From positions 6,138,802 through 6,202,801 of the forward strand of contig NC_045145.1 in assembly GCF_008831285.2 (NCBI RefSeq): a stretch of 64,000 nt of DNA, in the 5' to 3' direction. The position numbers and the translations under genes are program-made. Below the pieces are notes generated by a model. That model saw nothing but the letters and a program-made list of their open reading frames with translations, was not told where the DNA came from and did not search any database. This stretch comes from Nymphaea colorata. Its lineage: Eukaryota > Streptophyta > Magnoliopsida > Nymphaeales > Nymphaeaceae. This document shows positions 33,601-43,713 of this stretch, piece by piece. Position 1 is the stretch's first letter, and every line of letters begins with the position of its first letter.

Positions 33601-36600
33601 ACTGAGATATAGGATGAAGAGTACACTGTCTTTTGCCTTTGCGTAAGGCAATCGGTAAATCGAAAGACATTTCAGAAGCATCTTGGGCAGGAGGAGTAGT
33701 GACATTAGAGATACTTACATCCTGAGAAGCGACTGGTGGACAGTCTTGAGCAGAAGCGTGTCGGCGGGTGTATACCAGTGGGGGATCATGGAATCTGCTG
33801 ACATTGGGGAATGAATCATAAGGAACAGACTGCAGGGGAACCAGTGGGATAGGTAAAGGAATAGACGACGATGTGTCTGGTAGTGATGGAGTAGAGTAGA
33901 AATAAGGACGTGACTCAAAGAATGTAACATCCGCACTGATATACTGCTTATGAGTGTGGGAGTCAAAACAGATATAATCCTTTTGGTGTTTTGGATAACC
34001 AATGAAAATACATTTAATTGATTGTGCACCAAGTTTGTCTTTATTAGGACAAAGGATGTGAACAAAGCAAGTACACCCAAAGACTTTGGGTGGAAGGAAA
34101 AACAAGGGTCTATCTGAATAGAGAACTTGAATGAGAATTTGATTACCAATAGACGAGGATGGAAGACAGTTAGTTAGATAACATGCAGTGAGTATGACAT
34201 CACTGCAAAATTGGGTCAGAACACATCTATGTATCATGAGAGTACGAGCCATGTCAAGTAGCTGACGATGTTTACGTTCGGCAATACCATTTTGTTGAGA
34301 AGTGTGGGGGCAAGTGAATTGAGGACATATTCCATATTTGGTGTAAAACTGTAACAAAGTATTGGATTTGAACTCACAAGCATTATCAGTGCGAATGTTT
34401 TTTGATAATGGAACCAAACTGAGTCTTTATTTCAATAATGAAATTTTGAAGAATACAGATAACTTCAGACCTCTCTTTTAACAAGAACACCCAACTAAGA
34501 CGAGAAAAATCATCAACAATAACAAGATAATACCTAAATTTGGCTTGACTTACAACCTGGCTAGGCCCCCAAACATCAACATGAATAAGATAAAAAACTG
34601 CATGACTCGACGGACTACTGCTGGAAGGAAAACTACTTCTAGTGTGTTTGCCCAATTGACAAGCCCCACACTAGAATGACTCAGACACAGAAATATTAGG
34701 GAGAACACTACGAATCTTGGATAATGAAGGATGGCCTAGTCGGAGATGCCACTGATATGGGGTAGGCTTAAATAGAGCCATAGATGCCATGCCCTCTACT
34801 GGTTTCGATAGTAGGTAAACTCCCTTGTGCTCATGGCCACCACCAATCGTCTTCCCATTTTGCAAGTCCTGAAAAACACATGAACCAAGATCAAATATGG
34901 CTCTACAACGCAAATCTTTCGTCAACTGAGTAAGAGATAAAAGGTTAGCATGAAACTCTGGAGCATATAAAACATGGGAAAGAAGGATAGAACCATAAAG
35001 TTTAACATCCCCAATTCCCATAATAAGAGAAAGCTTTCCATTGACATTGAGACTGTGGAAAACAATGCAATGAAGTAAATACGTGAGGCTGACTGCAAAC
35101 GTGTTTCGAAGCCCCAGAATCAATAATCCACATAGTACCTGGTTCATGGGAAGTACTACCAACAGATAAAGAGGAATCCACCATGACTGAGGAGGCAGTT
35201 GTAGACATTGTGGTAGGAAGAGATCGCTGAGCCATAAGCTGATCATACTCTGCCTTACTCATAGTCACTGTGGAGTTCTCAGAATTCATAAAGGAAGGAG
35301 TCTCTCCAAGAGGTGTAGGAGCTCGGGCAGACCCTATAGGAATCTGAGAAGAGAAGGTCCCTCTACCCCCTGAAGTACTAGATCCCCTACCATGACAAGT
35401 AGAAGCTGTCTACCATGTTTGTCCCAGCATATATCTTTCAAATGTCCCAATTTTCCACATAATGTACATTGAAATCTTCCTCTGCTCCCTACACCATGAC
35501 CTGAGCCTCTTCCCTTAGTGGCTTGTCCATGCCCTCCAGACATAGCTAAGGCTGTAGAAGGAGACTCACTATGGGGCTGAGAGAGAGATACAGCCAATCT
35601 ACTGAGTCTATTGTATGTCTCAGCAAGATCTGGAATTTCTACTCCAGTAAGCATCTAAACTTTTGCTACCTCATACTTAGGGGACAAACCAGCCAAAAAC
35701 TTAGCCACCATACTCTGCTCAAAATGCTCTTGTAACATGCTTGACATGGAGGTCGAAGAGCCTTCAATCGTTCATACGCAGCTTTAACTGAAGCAAAGTA
35801 TTGAGATAGTTCCAATTCACCTTGCTGCAGTTCGAGTAATTCTTCCTCAGCTTGTAAAATTTTTGAGACATTCTTGTCATAAGAATAAGTTTGTCTCAAG
35901 AACGTCCACATATGTTTGGCAGTCATATAGAAGGCAAGAGTAGGAGCTATATCCGTCTGCACACTGTTCATGATCCAAGACATAACAATACTATTATCTT
36001 CTTTCCATGTGGTATATTTCCCAGTTTTAACACTCGGTTCATCTTCTTCAATGATGTGGTCTTTTCGATGTCCTACTACAGACATCATAAACATTCGTGA
36101 CCAGATTTCATAGTTGTGACCATTTAATTTCACAGTAGAACCATAGAAGAAAGGATTCCCAACCACTTTGTATTCAGTATAAGACTCAATCTTAGGACTG
36201 TCTCCCATATTAGACTGCTGTCCAAGCTCCATTGTAACACCCACAAAAAAACAGACAACACAAATATATGCAGCAGGGCAGAACTAGTACATGCAGCAGG
36301 AAGATACTATGCCTTACGCAGACAACACTAATATATGCAGCAGGAAGAGACTATAACGTACGCATATTCCAGCACTAGTATAGGCAGCAGGAAGAGACTA
36401 TAACTTACGCAGATGATAAGGAGTTTTCTGCGATAAAAAAAAATACCCTTTATAACATCTAGGGCAGATCCACGGCTGACAGAAAACTGGTCATTGCACA
36501 TAACTTTCCATGCTCTGTTTACACCCACAATTAATTCACGACAGATTTATCAGACCTTATATCCCCATTCACGATAGATTGGAAAAAAAAAATCCAGATT

Positions 36601-39600
36601 TCAACAAGCAATGACCAGCGACAATGAAGAAACCTTCTGCGACTTGAAGGAAACACCTGCGACATCCATCAGACACAAGGAGACACCTGCGACATCCAGC
36701 AGACACCAGCAACTTCCATTCAACAAGCAGTGATCAGGGACAACGAAGAAAACTTCTGCCACGTGAGGGAGACACCTGCGACTTCCATCCAGTTTGAAGA
36801 ACGTTTAACCAATCTTCATCCACGTCCACTTCAACAAAGGCATCGATCTAGGGTTTTTAATCCTTTGCTTGAGAAAACCCTAGATCGAGCCTAATATGCA
36901 AGTTCAAACTGTCTTGCCCTCAAAACTTTCCATGAGAACAGAAGAAGAGGAAGAGGATGAGAACGGTGAGAAAAGGATGATGACGAGAGATAGGTTTCAA
37001 TCCCAAGAAAGGTTGGGCTCTGATACCGTGTTGCGTGCAGCCAAGGGAGAAAAGAGAGAGAGAGAGAGAGAACTTTTTCGTATGCACTAATCTGCCTTAA
37101 TCTCACGTTAAATGAGAATAGGGTAAAAAAACAAATTACAAAAGAAGTCCACAACTAGAACACTTATTTGTAAAGAGCTGTTCCTAAACTCTTAAATATT
37201 CAAAAAGACCACCTAACACAAATATTATTCAACAGTATGCATGATATGGTACAGGTTGTACCTGAGGTCTTATCTTTAAAGAACATGAAAATTGTTGGAA
37301 ACCTTTGTTGGATATTAGAGGTTGCATAAAGCCCCTAAGGATGACTATGAAGAGTCAACTGTTTGGAAAATATCCTTGTAGACTCAATGGGAAAAGAGAA
37401 GACATTGGAAGGATTCATACATGAAAGGGAGGGCTCAGGGGCTCTCATGCATGGGGCGTTTTTCCATCCTCTGAAATGTTTATGCTTCTCTTACCAGTAT
37501 TAAGTTGCTTGAAGAGTAAAACATGTACATCACACGTTGATTTTATTTTATTGTGGTGAAGACTAGTTTAAATTATTAATTCTTGCTTTTGATTTTCTGT
37601 AGTCAAATATCCGTGTGATGCATATGGCATATTTTTTTCTTTTATTTTGCATTTCATATTTTTCAGTTCATGTTTATTTTTTCCCTTATAGTTAATATTA
37701 TTTATTTTGGCAGCATGAGTGGTTTACATTTTTATATTTTTCTCATTTTGTGTTAGAAAAGCTCCAGCAGAATTTGTGATGTTCCCAATTCATGCCTTTT
37801 TTTGGGTCAAGTGGCATACTCTATGGGACTGGTTTTTCTCTTTTTTCTTTTATGATGTTTTGGATGATGATGAGGAAATATTTATGACCAACTGCTTAAT
37901 GGGCCTATCTTAGAGGTTAACCCTAGGTGAGTCCCTTATATCATGGCTTACAGGGCCATGGTAAAGCTCGGATTCAGAGTGACAAGGTTATTATAATGTT
38001 AAGTTGCATCCATCCAGCATTTCATGGGACTTTCATTGTGAAATTTTCGTGCATTCTGGTGCCTGATGTCTTTGCCAATACTTGCGGTGTTTGATAACTC
38101 TATTTCGGTCTTGCCTCTCTGGCACTTTATGCATAATGTTCTTTTGAAAATTTAATTTATGTGACTGTATATTTTCTTTTCTCCTTCACATAGGAACAGG
38201 GTGGGATACAGTAGTAGATGCCCTAAAGAATATTTCTATAATTTTGAGTGTGATTCATTTTGATTGCTCCATTGATAAATTTCTAGAGTATTTTGTCTTC
38301 TCTATATTATTTAATATTTGTTGGGATCTGTGTTTTTCATTTTGTCCTTTTATAATCTGTCAACCAAATATATCAAGAATCTCCAGCGAGTATATTTTAT
38401 CATCAGGTGACCCAGGTACATCAAGGGCCTCCGACAAAAGTACAGTTTCTGGTGATCCAGATACATCAAGCACCTCCAGCAAGACTGTTTTCTCATCCAC
38501 ATCTTCTCAGCAGACAGGAATTCTTCCTCTCACAAGATCTGAGGGTGAGATATTTTCATCTCCGAATTTGAAGGTCTTCACCTTTAATGAGCTTCAAAAT
38601 GCTACAAGAAATTTTCGTCCAGATAGCCTTCTCGGTCAAGGTGGGTTTGGTTATGTTTTTAAAGGATGGATTGACGAGCAGACTCTTGCTGCTGCTCGGC
38701 CAGTATCTGGTATTGTTGTTGCTGTGAAGAAGCTTAAACCTGAAGGATTTCAAGGGCACAAGGAATGGTTGGTAAGTTCTTTTGATAAATCATTAAGTTT
38801 ATGTGAAGGATCCTTTAGGAAGCAAGCGCCTTTGACTAGTATAAGCAAAGGAAATCCTTGAAGTAGATGCTTCTTGATTTTTTGTTTGGGACGATGGTGA
38901 CCTGCACCGACATTTTCTACTGGTTGGGGTTGTCTTCCTGTTCTCTTGACAGCTATTATTTTTGTAGGCGGAGGTCAATTATCTCAGTCAGCTTCACCAC
39001 CCACATCTTGTGAAGCTTATTGGATACTCTTTGGAGGGTGAGAACAGGCTGTTGGTGTATGAGTTCATGCCTAAAGGGAGCCTTGAAAATCATCTGTTTA
39101 GACGTAAGTTTCTTTGCTCCTTAGATTTGAGATTCTGGTGGGATTAGCTATTGTAGAAATACTTCATTCCTGTTCTTTGGTACCTTTGCTAATTGTGCCA
39201 TCCTTTTATTAGAACAACGTTTAAACAGTTTTTTGTTCAGCATGACGCAATGTGCAAACTTTTGAAACTGTTCTCATTCAAGATGTTATGGGTCATTGTA
39301 AATCTTAAGGCTGATATTAAGCATGCACACATTGTAGATGATGAACTTGCTTGGAGTTTGTCTTGGAAAAATTTGTATTGTGATTTGTCTTTAGCATGTG
39401 AGTTTTGGTTTTCACTTATCAATCTGCTGGTGTTTTCAACCATGATCAGGGCAATGGTAGCGTATGACCATCTCTCAGATTGATTTACCTGAAAGCAAAT
39501 ATTTTGTATTTTGATGATTAGGTTGACTTGTCTGATCCGATCACTAGATGTCAACTAAACATTGCATTTTACATGTGTTTGATTCTTTGTGCATCCTGCT

Positions 39601-42600
39601 GTATAAATATTTATATATACATTTTTTTTTTTTCAAACAGAATTAGTTTCTCTTTCTGGCTGATTAGATCCTTTTATGAGGTAAATGCTCTTTATCTTTT
39701 TATCAAATACACACTGTTGGACTTTACTGGAAGCCTCTCTTTGTGTGTATGTGTGTTCCATGAATACATACACAAAACGAGACAGAAACACATGTACATA
39801 GCTAGATGTTTTTTAAGTATGAAATGATGATTAGCTGCTGTTGCATACTACAAATTATAGGATAAAAAAGTGAGTATTTTATATGCCTGATTATGTCACA
39901 TGGACACTTCTATTTGAGTGCCGTATCAGTGTTGACATGTCTGGACACAGGTGTCTTCCAACGTGTTCAAAGTAGTGATGAGTGTCGTCAGCAAGCTGAT
40001 GTCTAATTTTGTCCAAAATTATGCTTAGCCATTTTATTAACTCTAGTATACCTGGCAAATGGAAACAGGTTTTCTTGTTCAAAGCCATTCTGGTTTGCAT
40101 TGTTTTGATATAAATATGACTTTTATCTTTGATATTGAAACTTGAGCAGCACAAATGTTCCTTCTATTTGTGAATCTAACACTCTTTTGTTGTTTCACTA
40201 GTATTGTCTATAGATATTTTTCAGTTGTATAATGGGAGTTTTGCATTAAATTTAGTGCACTGATTGTCCTTCTTGTATTGATTAATAACCACATTAAATT
40301 TAGTGCACTGTTTGTCCTTCTTGTATTGATTAATAACCGTAACCACTCGTGCATGCCTCTGTTAGTTGACCCTGCATCTATATCCCACTGACACTTCTAA
40401 AAGGTAGAAGTATCCACGTCAACATGACCCAAAATGGGTGTGGGTATGGGGCATGGCTTGAACACAGAAGACTAATTTTTGTACTTTAAGTATATTTTTA
40501 ATATTTTTTGTTCGGTAATATATATGTTAAGAATATAAACAATGAATATATATATTATATTATATATATGGACAAGTCCGAAATATACCATGATCAATTG
40601 GCTTGTTGAGCTTCACATGCTTGTGCCATTTGCTGCTTTTGTACGACAATTCAAAACTGACCATTTGTTAATGACAAGAATGCCATGAAGTATGGTTCTT
40701 CTTAACTTATCCAAGTAACAGTGATTGTCTGCTGTTCCCGTATGCAATGATGTTTTATTGAATAAATAACATGTAGATTCTATTACAAGTTTACAACAGT
40801 TTGATCTCCATTATGTGAGCGTACATTATATGTCCCTTCCTATACGTTGCTCCCTTATTTTATCCTTTTTAGTTCCAGATTATGTAACACGGCTACCTGC
40901 ACTGTACCGGTACGACATTGGTACCTGTGCGGGTGCGGTGTCAGGTGCGGCGTTGACTGTATCGGGTATGGTCGAGGTCGAATCCGACCATTTTTGGACT
41001 CGGTCAAAGTTGACTTAGTCCAATTTCAACCTTTTTTGGTTTTTAACGTGATTTACAATTTAACATGGTTTACATTTTTCACGTTAAAAATATCGTAACC
41101 ATTAAGCCTTGACGGTTCTTCTTCACCTCGTCTTCACCGAGACCGACGACGGGAGGCGATTCTCCACTCCGGCGAATGGCGAGAGGCCAGAGGCGAACTG
41201 CGAACGGCGATCAGCGAACAGCGAAGATAAAGGTTTTTAGGGTTTTCTGATGCAGCTTTTGGTCTCATCTGTTGAAAATCTCATTTGTTTTGTGAATATC
41301 GAGCTTCTTTCTTCATTTTTTGTGCTTCCTTTTTCTGTTTTGTGCCTTTGTAATCATTCTTGACCGGTTAATGGTCATGCCTGTGTCTTGAAAATATCCC
41401 TCCTCTCGTTTCTTCGTCGGCCCTTCTCAAAGGTATGGCTGCAAACCTGAATCTTCCTTCGTCAGCTTTATTATTAAGGAGATTGACGTGTTTTCTTACC
41501 TTCACTTTCTATTGGGTTCTTTGTAGGGTTTTAAGGGTTTTAACAGACGAGATTTAGCATTTCAGTTGATTTCTTAGTTCCTGAACTTGGCTAAATGCGC
41601 TTTTCTGTTTTTTATTCAGTTTTTAATGTCAATCCTTTCCCTTTTCTTGCTTTTCTTGGTTTTGTTCTTTCTTTGCCTGGTTTCATTTGTGGTTCCTCTT
41701 TTCTCGTAATGCTTAACATGGAATTTATTGGCCACAGCGGCACTTTTTGATAGTTGTAGATAGAACCTGCTGTGCGTCTTCAGTCTAATAACCAGTTGTG
41801 TGCTGCATTTTTGTCCCGTGAGAACAGGGTCATGTTTGAAATCGTTGCTTTTGTGTCCTTTTTGTATATTGCAGATCATTGCAACTGAATTTCTTGGAGT
41901 TATGGTTTTCTCCTTCCTCCTTAAAACTTTCTTCCAATAACACGATTTCCATTTTTCATCTGTTTGTAATTTTTTGATATACATATGTGTGAATATGTTA
42001 TTCTGTTTGTAATTTTTGGTGTATATATATATGTGTGTGTGTATGTGTACTGTCGTACCCCCATACCCAAGTTTTTTGAAAATGATCCGTACCCGCACCG
42101 GTACCCGTACCCGTACCCATGTGACTTAGGTTCCAGATGCTTTGAAGGTTTCATTTGGTAAACTTGAGGATCCTTTTCATTTTGATTCAGTGTGGTTGAC
42201 TAGCTAAGTGGCATGACATGTATGAGGTCCTGGATTATGATATCATTGCGGTGGTTTTGCAGGAGGTGTTCAGCCCTTATCTTGGGCAACAAGGATAAAA
42301 GTTGCCATTGGTGCTGCTGAAGGCCTGACTTTCTTGCATAATGCGGAGCGGCAAGTCATATATCGTGATTTTAAAGCTTCAAACATCCTTCTTGACGCTG
42401 TAAGATGAAGAAAAAAACATGGGATATAAACAGTAACAATTTTTTGTCTCTTGAAAAAGATAATCAAAGGCAGTAACCATGCTGTGACCTGATTATTTCA
42501 TGTAGGATTTTAATGCAAAGCTTTCTGATTTTGGCTTAGCAAAAGATGGACCCACTGGTGACAAAACACATATCTCCACGCAAGTGATTGGTACTCATGG

Positions 42601-43687
42601 CTATGCTGCTCCTGAATATGTTGCCACAGGTAGGCCTTCTGTATATCAACACACTCATCACTTAAAATTAAAGTCCTGCAATGTTCTGTCTTTTATATAA
42701 AATTAAAAGAAAAAGGTTTAGTTTAGCTTCCAAGTCTTAGCTCCTTCAGGCTTGACTGAGGTCAGCTTGAGCACCAAGTTCAAATGTGGATGGTGTTCGG
42801 CTTCCAATGTTTGGAATTTTGGTGGCCTTTTTTCTATTCCCTCAACATTAATTAGTGCTTCATGTTGTCCTTATTTTTTAGTAAAACAAGGTCCCCTGCA
42901 AGAACATTGTCTGAGCTGCATATGCATTGAAAAAAGTCCATAAAATTGACATGGATTTATGCAGTTTGTGGAGTAGTGAAATTAATGTGTTTCCGGAACG
43001 TTCAAGTTCACTCCATCAATTAATGTGTTTCTGGAACGTTCAAGTTCATTCCACCAATTGTGCTATTGACTTATCAGGCGACAATGTTGAGCCCAAAATG
43101 TAATGTAGTATCTGTTCCATAAAATATTAAAATGTCAAAATGATTTTTCCAGTATTCTTCCTGATTGAGATTTTTGAGATGTAGCTGTACTGCTGCTTGT
43201 TTTCTTGCCTGTTGTAATTCCAGGTCGGCTGACAGTAAAGTGTGATGTTTATGGATTTGGAGTTGTTCTTTTGGAACTTCTTTCTGGTCGCCGTGCCCTG
43301 GACCAGTCAAAAATCGGTGCAGAGCAGAATTTAGTTGACTGGGCAAAACCTTATTTGAGTGAACGTAAGCTATACCGTGTAATGGACATGAAGCTAGAGG
43401 GTCAATATCCTCAGAAAGGGGCCCAAGCAGCAGCAGCTCTTGCCATGCGCTGCATCCACTCTGATGCTAAAGCAAGGCCTCAGATGACTGAAGTTTTAGA
43501 TATTCTGCAGCAAATCCGGTCATGCAAAGATCTAGCAAAGCTTGGAAACACAGAGCACCATGTTCGCTCTAATGCCAACCATACATCACCACGGTGTCAC
43601 CTGCTGCCCGAAGTCCAAGGCCTGGTGTATCCCCTTTGGCTTCGCCATTGCCAGCATGTTACCAGTCACCACGTATTCAAGGATTGA
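29274..43687 (+). CDS. Receptor-like cytoplasmic kinase (RLCK-VII/PBL type), six exons
   Basis: Exons 29274-29337, 38407-38771, 38968-39103, 42263-42399, 42506-42629 and 43224-43687 join with GT-AG sites and matching phases into 429 residues. The N-terminus MGACFAVLG has Gly2 for myristoylation and Cys4 for palmitoylation, pointing to the plasma membrane. A Ser/Thr-rich linker leads to [20 protein letters not shown]. The kinase domain has glycine loop GQGGFGYV (98-105), VAVKK with Lys129, Glu145, YRDFKASN with Asp224, DFG 242-244, and [10 protein letters not shown]. It should be an active Ser/Thr kinase, in a class that relays signals from membrane receptors. Intron 1 (9.07 kb) contains a copia element and intron 3 (3.16 kb) a hAT-like element. 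The last ~40 codons appear frameshifted: a Pro/Ser-rich tail typical of the family lies in another frame, ending at 43713. Confidence 0.93.
30568..30802 (-). repeat. 3' LTR of the copia element (left in window)
   Basis: 235 bp, starting CGTTGCGTGC (the TG end mutated to CG) and ending TATTCAACA. It contains a GA run (about 30600-30640) longer than that of its partner. Outside the run only three base differences from the right LTR were seen by eye. Confidence 0.93.
30803..30822 (-). other. Polypurine tract of the copia element
   Basis: The minus strand reads TTGAGGGGGAGTGTGGGAG directly before the 3' LTR start TGTTGAATA. This purine-rich block primes plus-strand DNA synthesis in LTR retrotransposons. 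Confidence 0.8.
31562..32744 (+). mobile_element. hAT deletion derivative encoding a BED finger, nested in copia
   Basis: 1183 bp, flanked by 8-bp target-site duplication GTTGCAGA/GTTGCAGG (31554-31561 and 32745-32752, one mismatch). Ends share the ten-base inverted repeat CAATGTTATC. Taking out the element and one duplication restores an uninterrupted copia reading frame across the junction, confirming the boundaries. The outer ~170 bp on the left and ~80 bp on the right are packed with CGATAC/GTATCG hexamers (about 11 and 6 by eye), including the 16-bp palindrome CGTATCGTACGATACG at 31572-31587. Between them lie a pyrimidine-rich leader, a possible 5'-UTR intron (31966-32051) and one short gene (32057-32350). 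Transposase catalytic and hATC domains are absent. Confidence 0.9.
32057..32350 (+). CDS. BED-type zinc finger protein, 97 aa, inside hAT element
   Basis: Starts at ATG 32057 ([12 protein letters not shown]). The BED finger follows: CNYC pair, then [16 protein letters not shown] with the His-x4-His pair. A Glu-rich linker and an acidic tail ([16 protein letters not shown]) end at TGA 32350. BED fingers of this form are the N-terminal DNA-binding domain of plant hAT transposases, which normally have 600-700 residues. The acidic end resembles the extreme C-terminus of such proteins, so an in-frame internal deletion may have joined the two ends (inference). The possible upstream intron ends in AG at 32050-32051, five bases before the ATG. 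If expressed, it could bind element ends but not cut them. Confidence 0.75.
   Translation: MSDPAWQWCTRVNPKDRLRVKCNYCKQIISGGISRFKNHIAGTHSDVAACNGSQEIIEEGEAGEQWNVGEIPFPTEGIEALNEENEDDHEDDDGNDD
36268..36413 (-). repeat. Short repeats in copia leader
   Basis: GCAGCAGGAAGAGACTATAA-like units recur three to four times between the gag start and the 5' LTR, about 45-55 bp apart. A second repeated phrase, GACACCTGCGAC, occurs several times at about 36640-36790. This is the untranslated leader of the element. Confidence 0.7.
37017..37028 (-). other. Primer-binding site of the copia element
   Basis: The minus strand reads CGGTATCAGAGC, followed by CC, directly after the LTR. It differs by one base from the initiator tRNA-Met PBS TGGTATCAGAGC. 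Confidence 0.9.
37029..37234 (-). repeat. 5' LTR of the copia element (right in window)
   Basis: 206 bp, starting TGTTGCGTGC and ending TATTCAACA in plus orientation. It pairs with 30568-30802. Confidence 0.93.
37240..38406. other. Remaining right part of kinase intron 1
   Basis: Ordinary AT-rich intron sequence up to the acceptor ATCATCAG at 38406. No further element was recognised. Confidence 0.45.
40244..40338. repeat. 48-bp tandem duplication in kinase intron 3
   Basis: The unit starting CATTAAATTTAGTGCACTG is present twice (40244-40291, 40292-40338) with about one substitution. Confidence 0.88.
40880..42129. mobile_element. hAT-like non-autonomous element in kinase intron 3
   Basis: 1250 bp with a perfect 8-bp target-site duplication GTTCCAGA (40872-40879 and 42130-42137). 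Ends TTATGTAACACGG and, reverse-complemented, CTAAGTCACATGG match at 9 of 13 positions. Subterminal regions carry GGTACC/GTACCC words (GTACCGGTACG, GGTGCGG on the left; CCGTACCCGCACCGGTACCC on the right). The interior contains a GC-rich leader-like part (about 41100-41240) and no recognisable protein. Size and layout parallel the hAT derivative at 31562-32744, but the end sequences differ. Confidence 0.75.
42982..43060. repeat. ~40-bp tandem duplication in kinase intron 5
   Basis: The unit TTAATGTGTTTC(C/T)GGAACG...CCA(T/C)CAATT appears twice in a row with three or four differences. Confidence 0.85.
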
Positions 43688-43713
43688 GAAACTATTTACA
43701 GCCTGGCCCTTGA

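Larger units (their letters stand above)
30568..37234 (-). mobile_element. Ty1/copia retrotransposon, both LTRs present, in kinase intron 1
   Basis: LTRs at 30568-30802 and 37029-37234, target-site duplication GTATA/GTATG (30563-30567 and 37235-37239, one mismatch), PBS next to the right LTR and PPT next to the left. On the minus strand the order is gag (36244-35666), zinc knuckle [18 protein letters not shown] (near 35470-35410), protease [11 protein letters not shown] (near 35130), pre-integrase [13 protein letters not shown], integrase (34655 to about 33900: [29 protein letters not shown]), reverse transcriptase with VVYVDDIVL (about 32945), then RNase H (31369-30818: [17 protein letters not shown]). 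This domain order defines copia. The reading frame is broken at several places, and a hAT element (31562-32744) sits inside the reverse-transcriptase region. It is antisense to the kinase. Confidence 0.95.

Noticed and set aside
38244-38406. Starting kinase exon 2 at an upstream Met, or at AG 38386
   Set aside because: Only the acceptor at 38405-38406 matches the phase of exon 1 (one base). The upstream translation is hydrophobic intron sequence.
41616-42154. Minus-strand 160-residue open frame in the hAT-like element
   Set aside because: Its Lys/Thr/Tyr-rich, low-complexity translation comes from AT- and GT-rich DNA. No domain or start context is visible.
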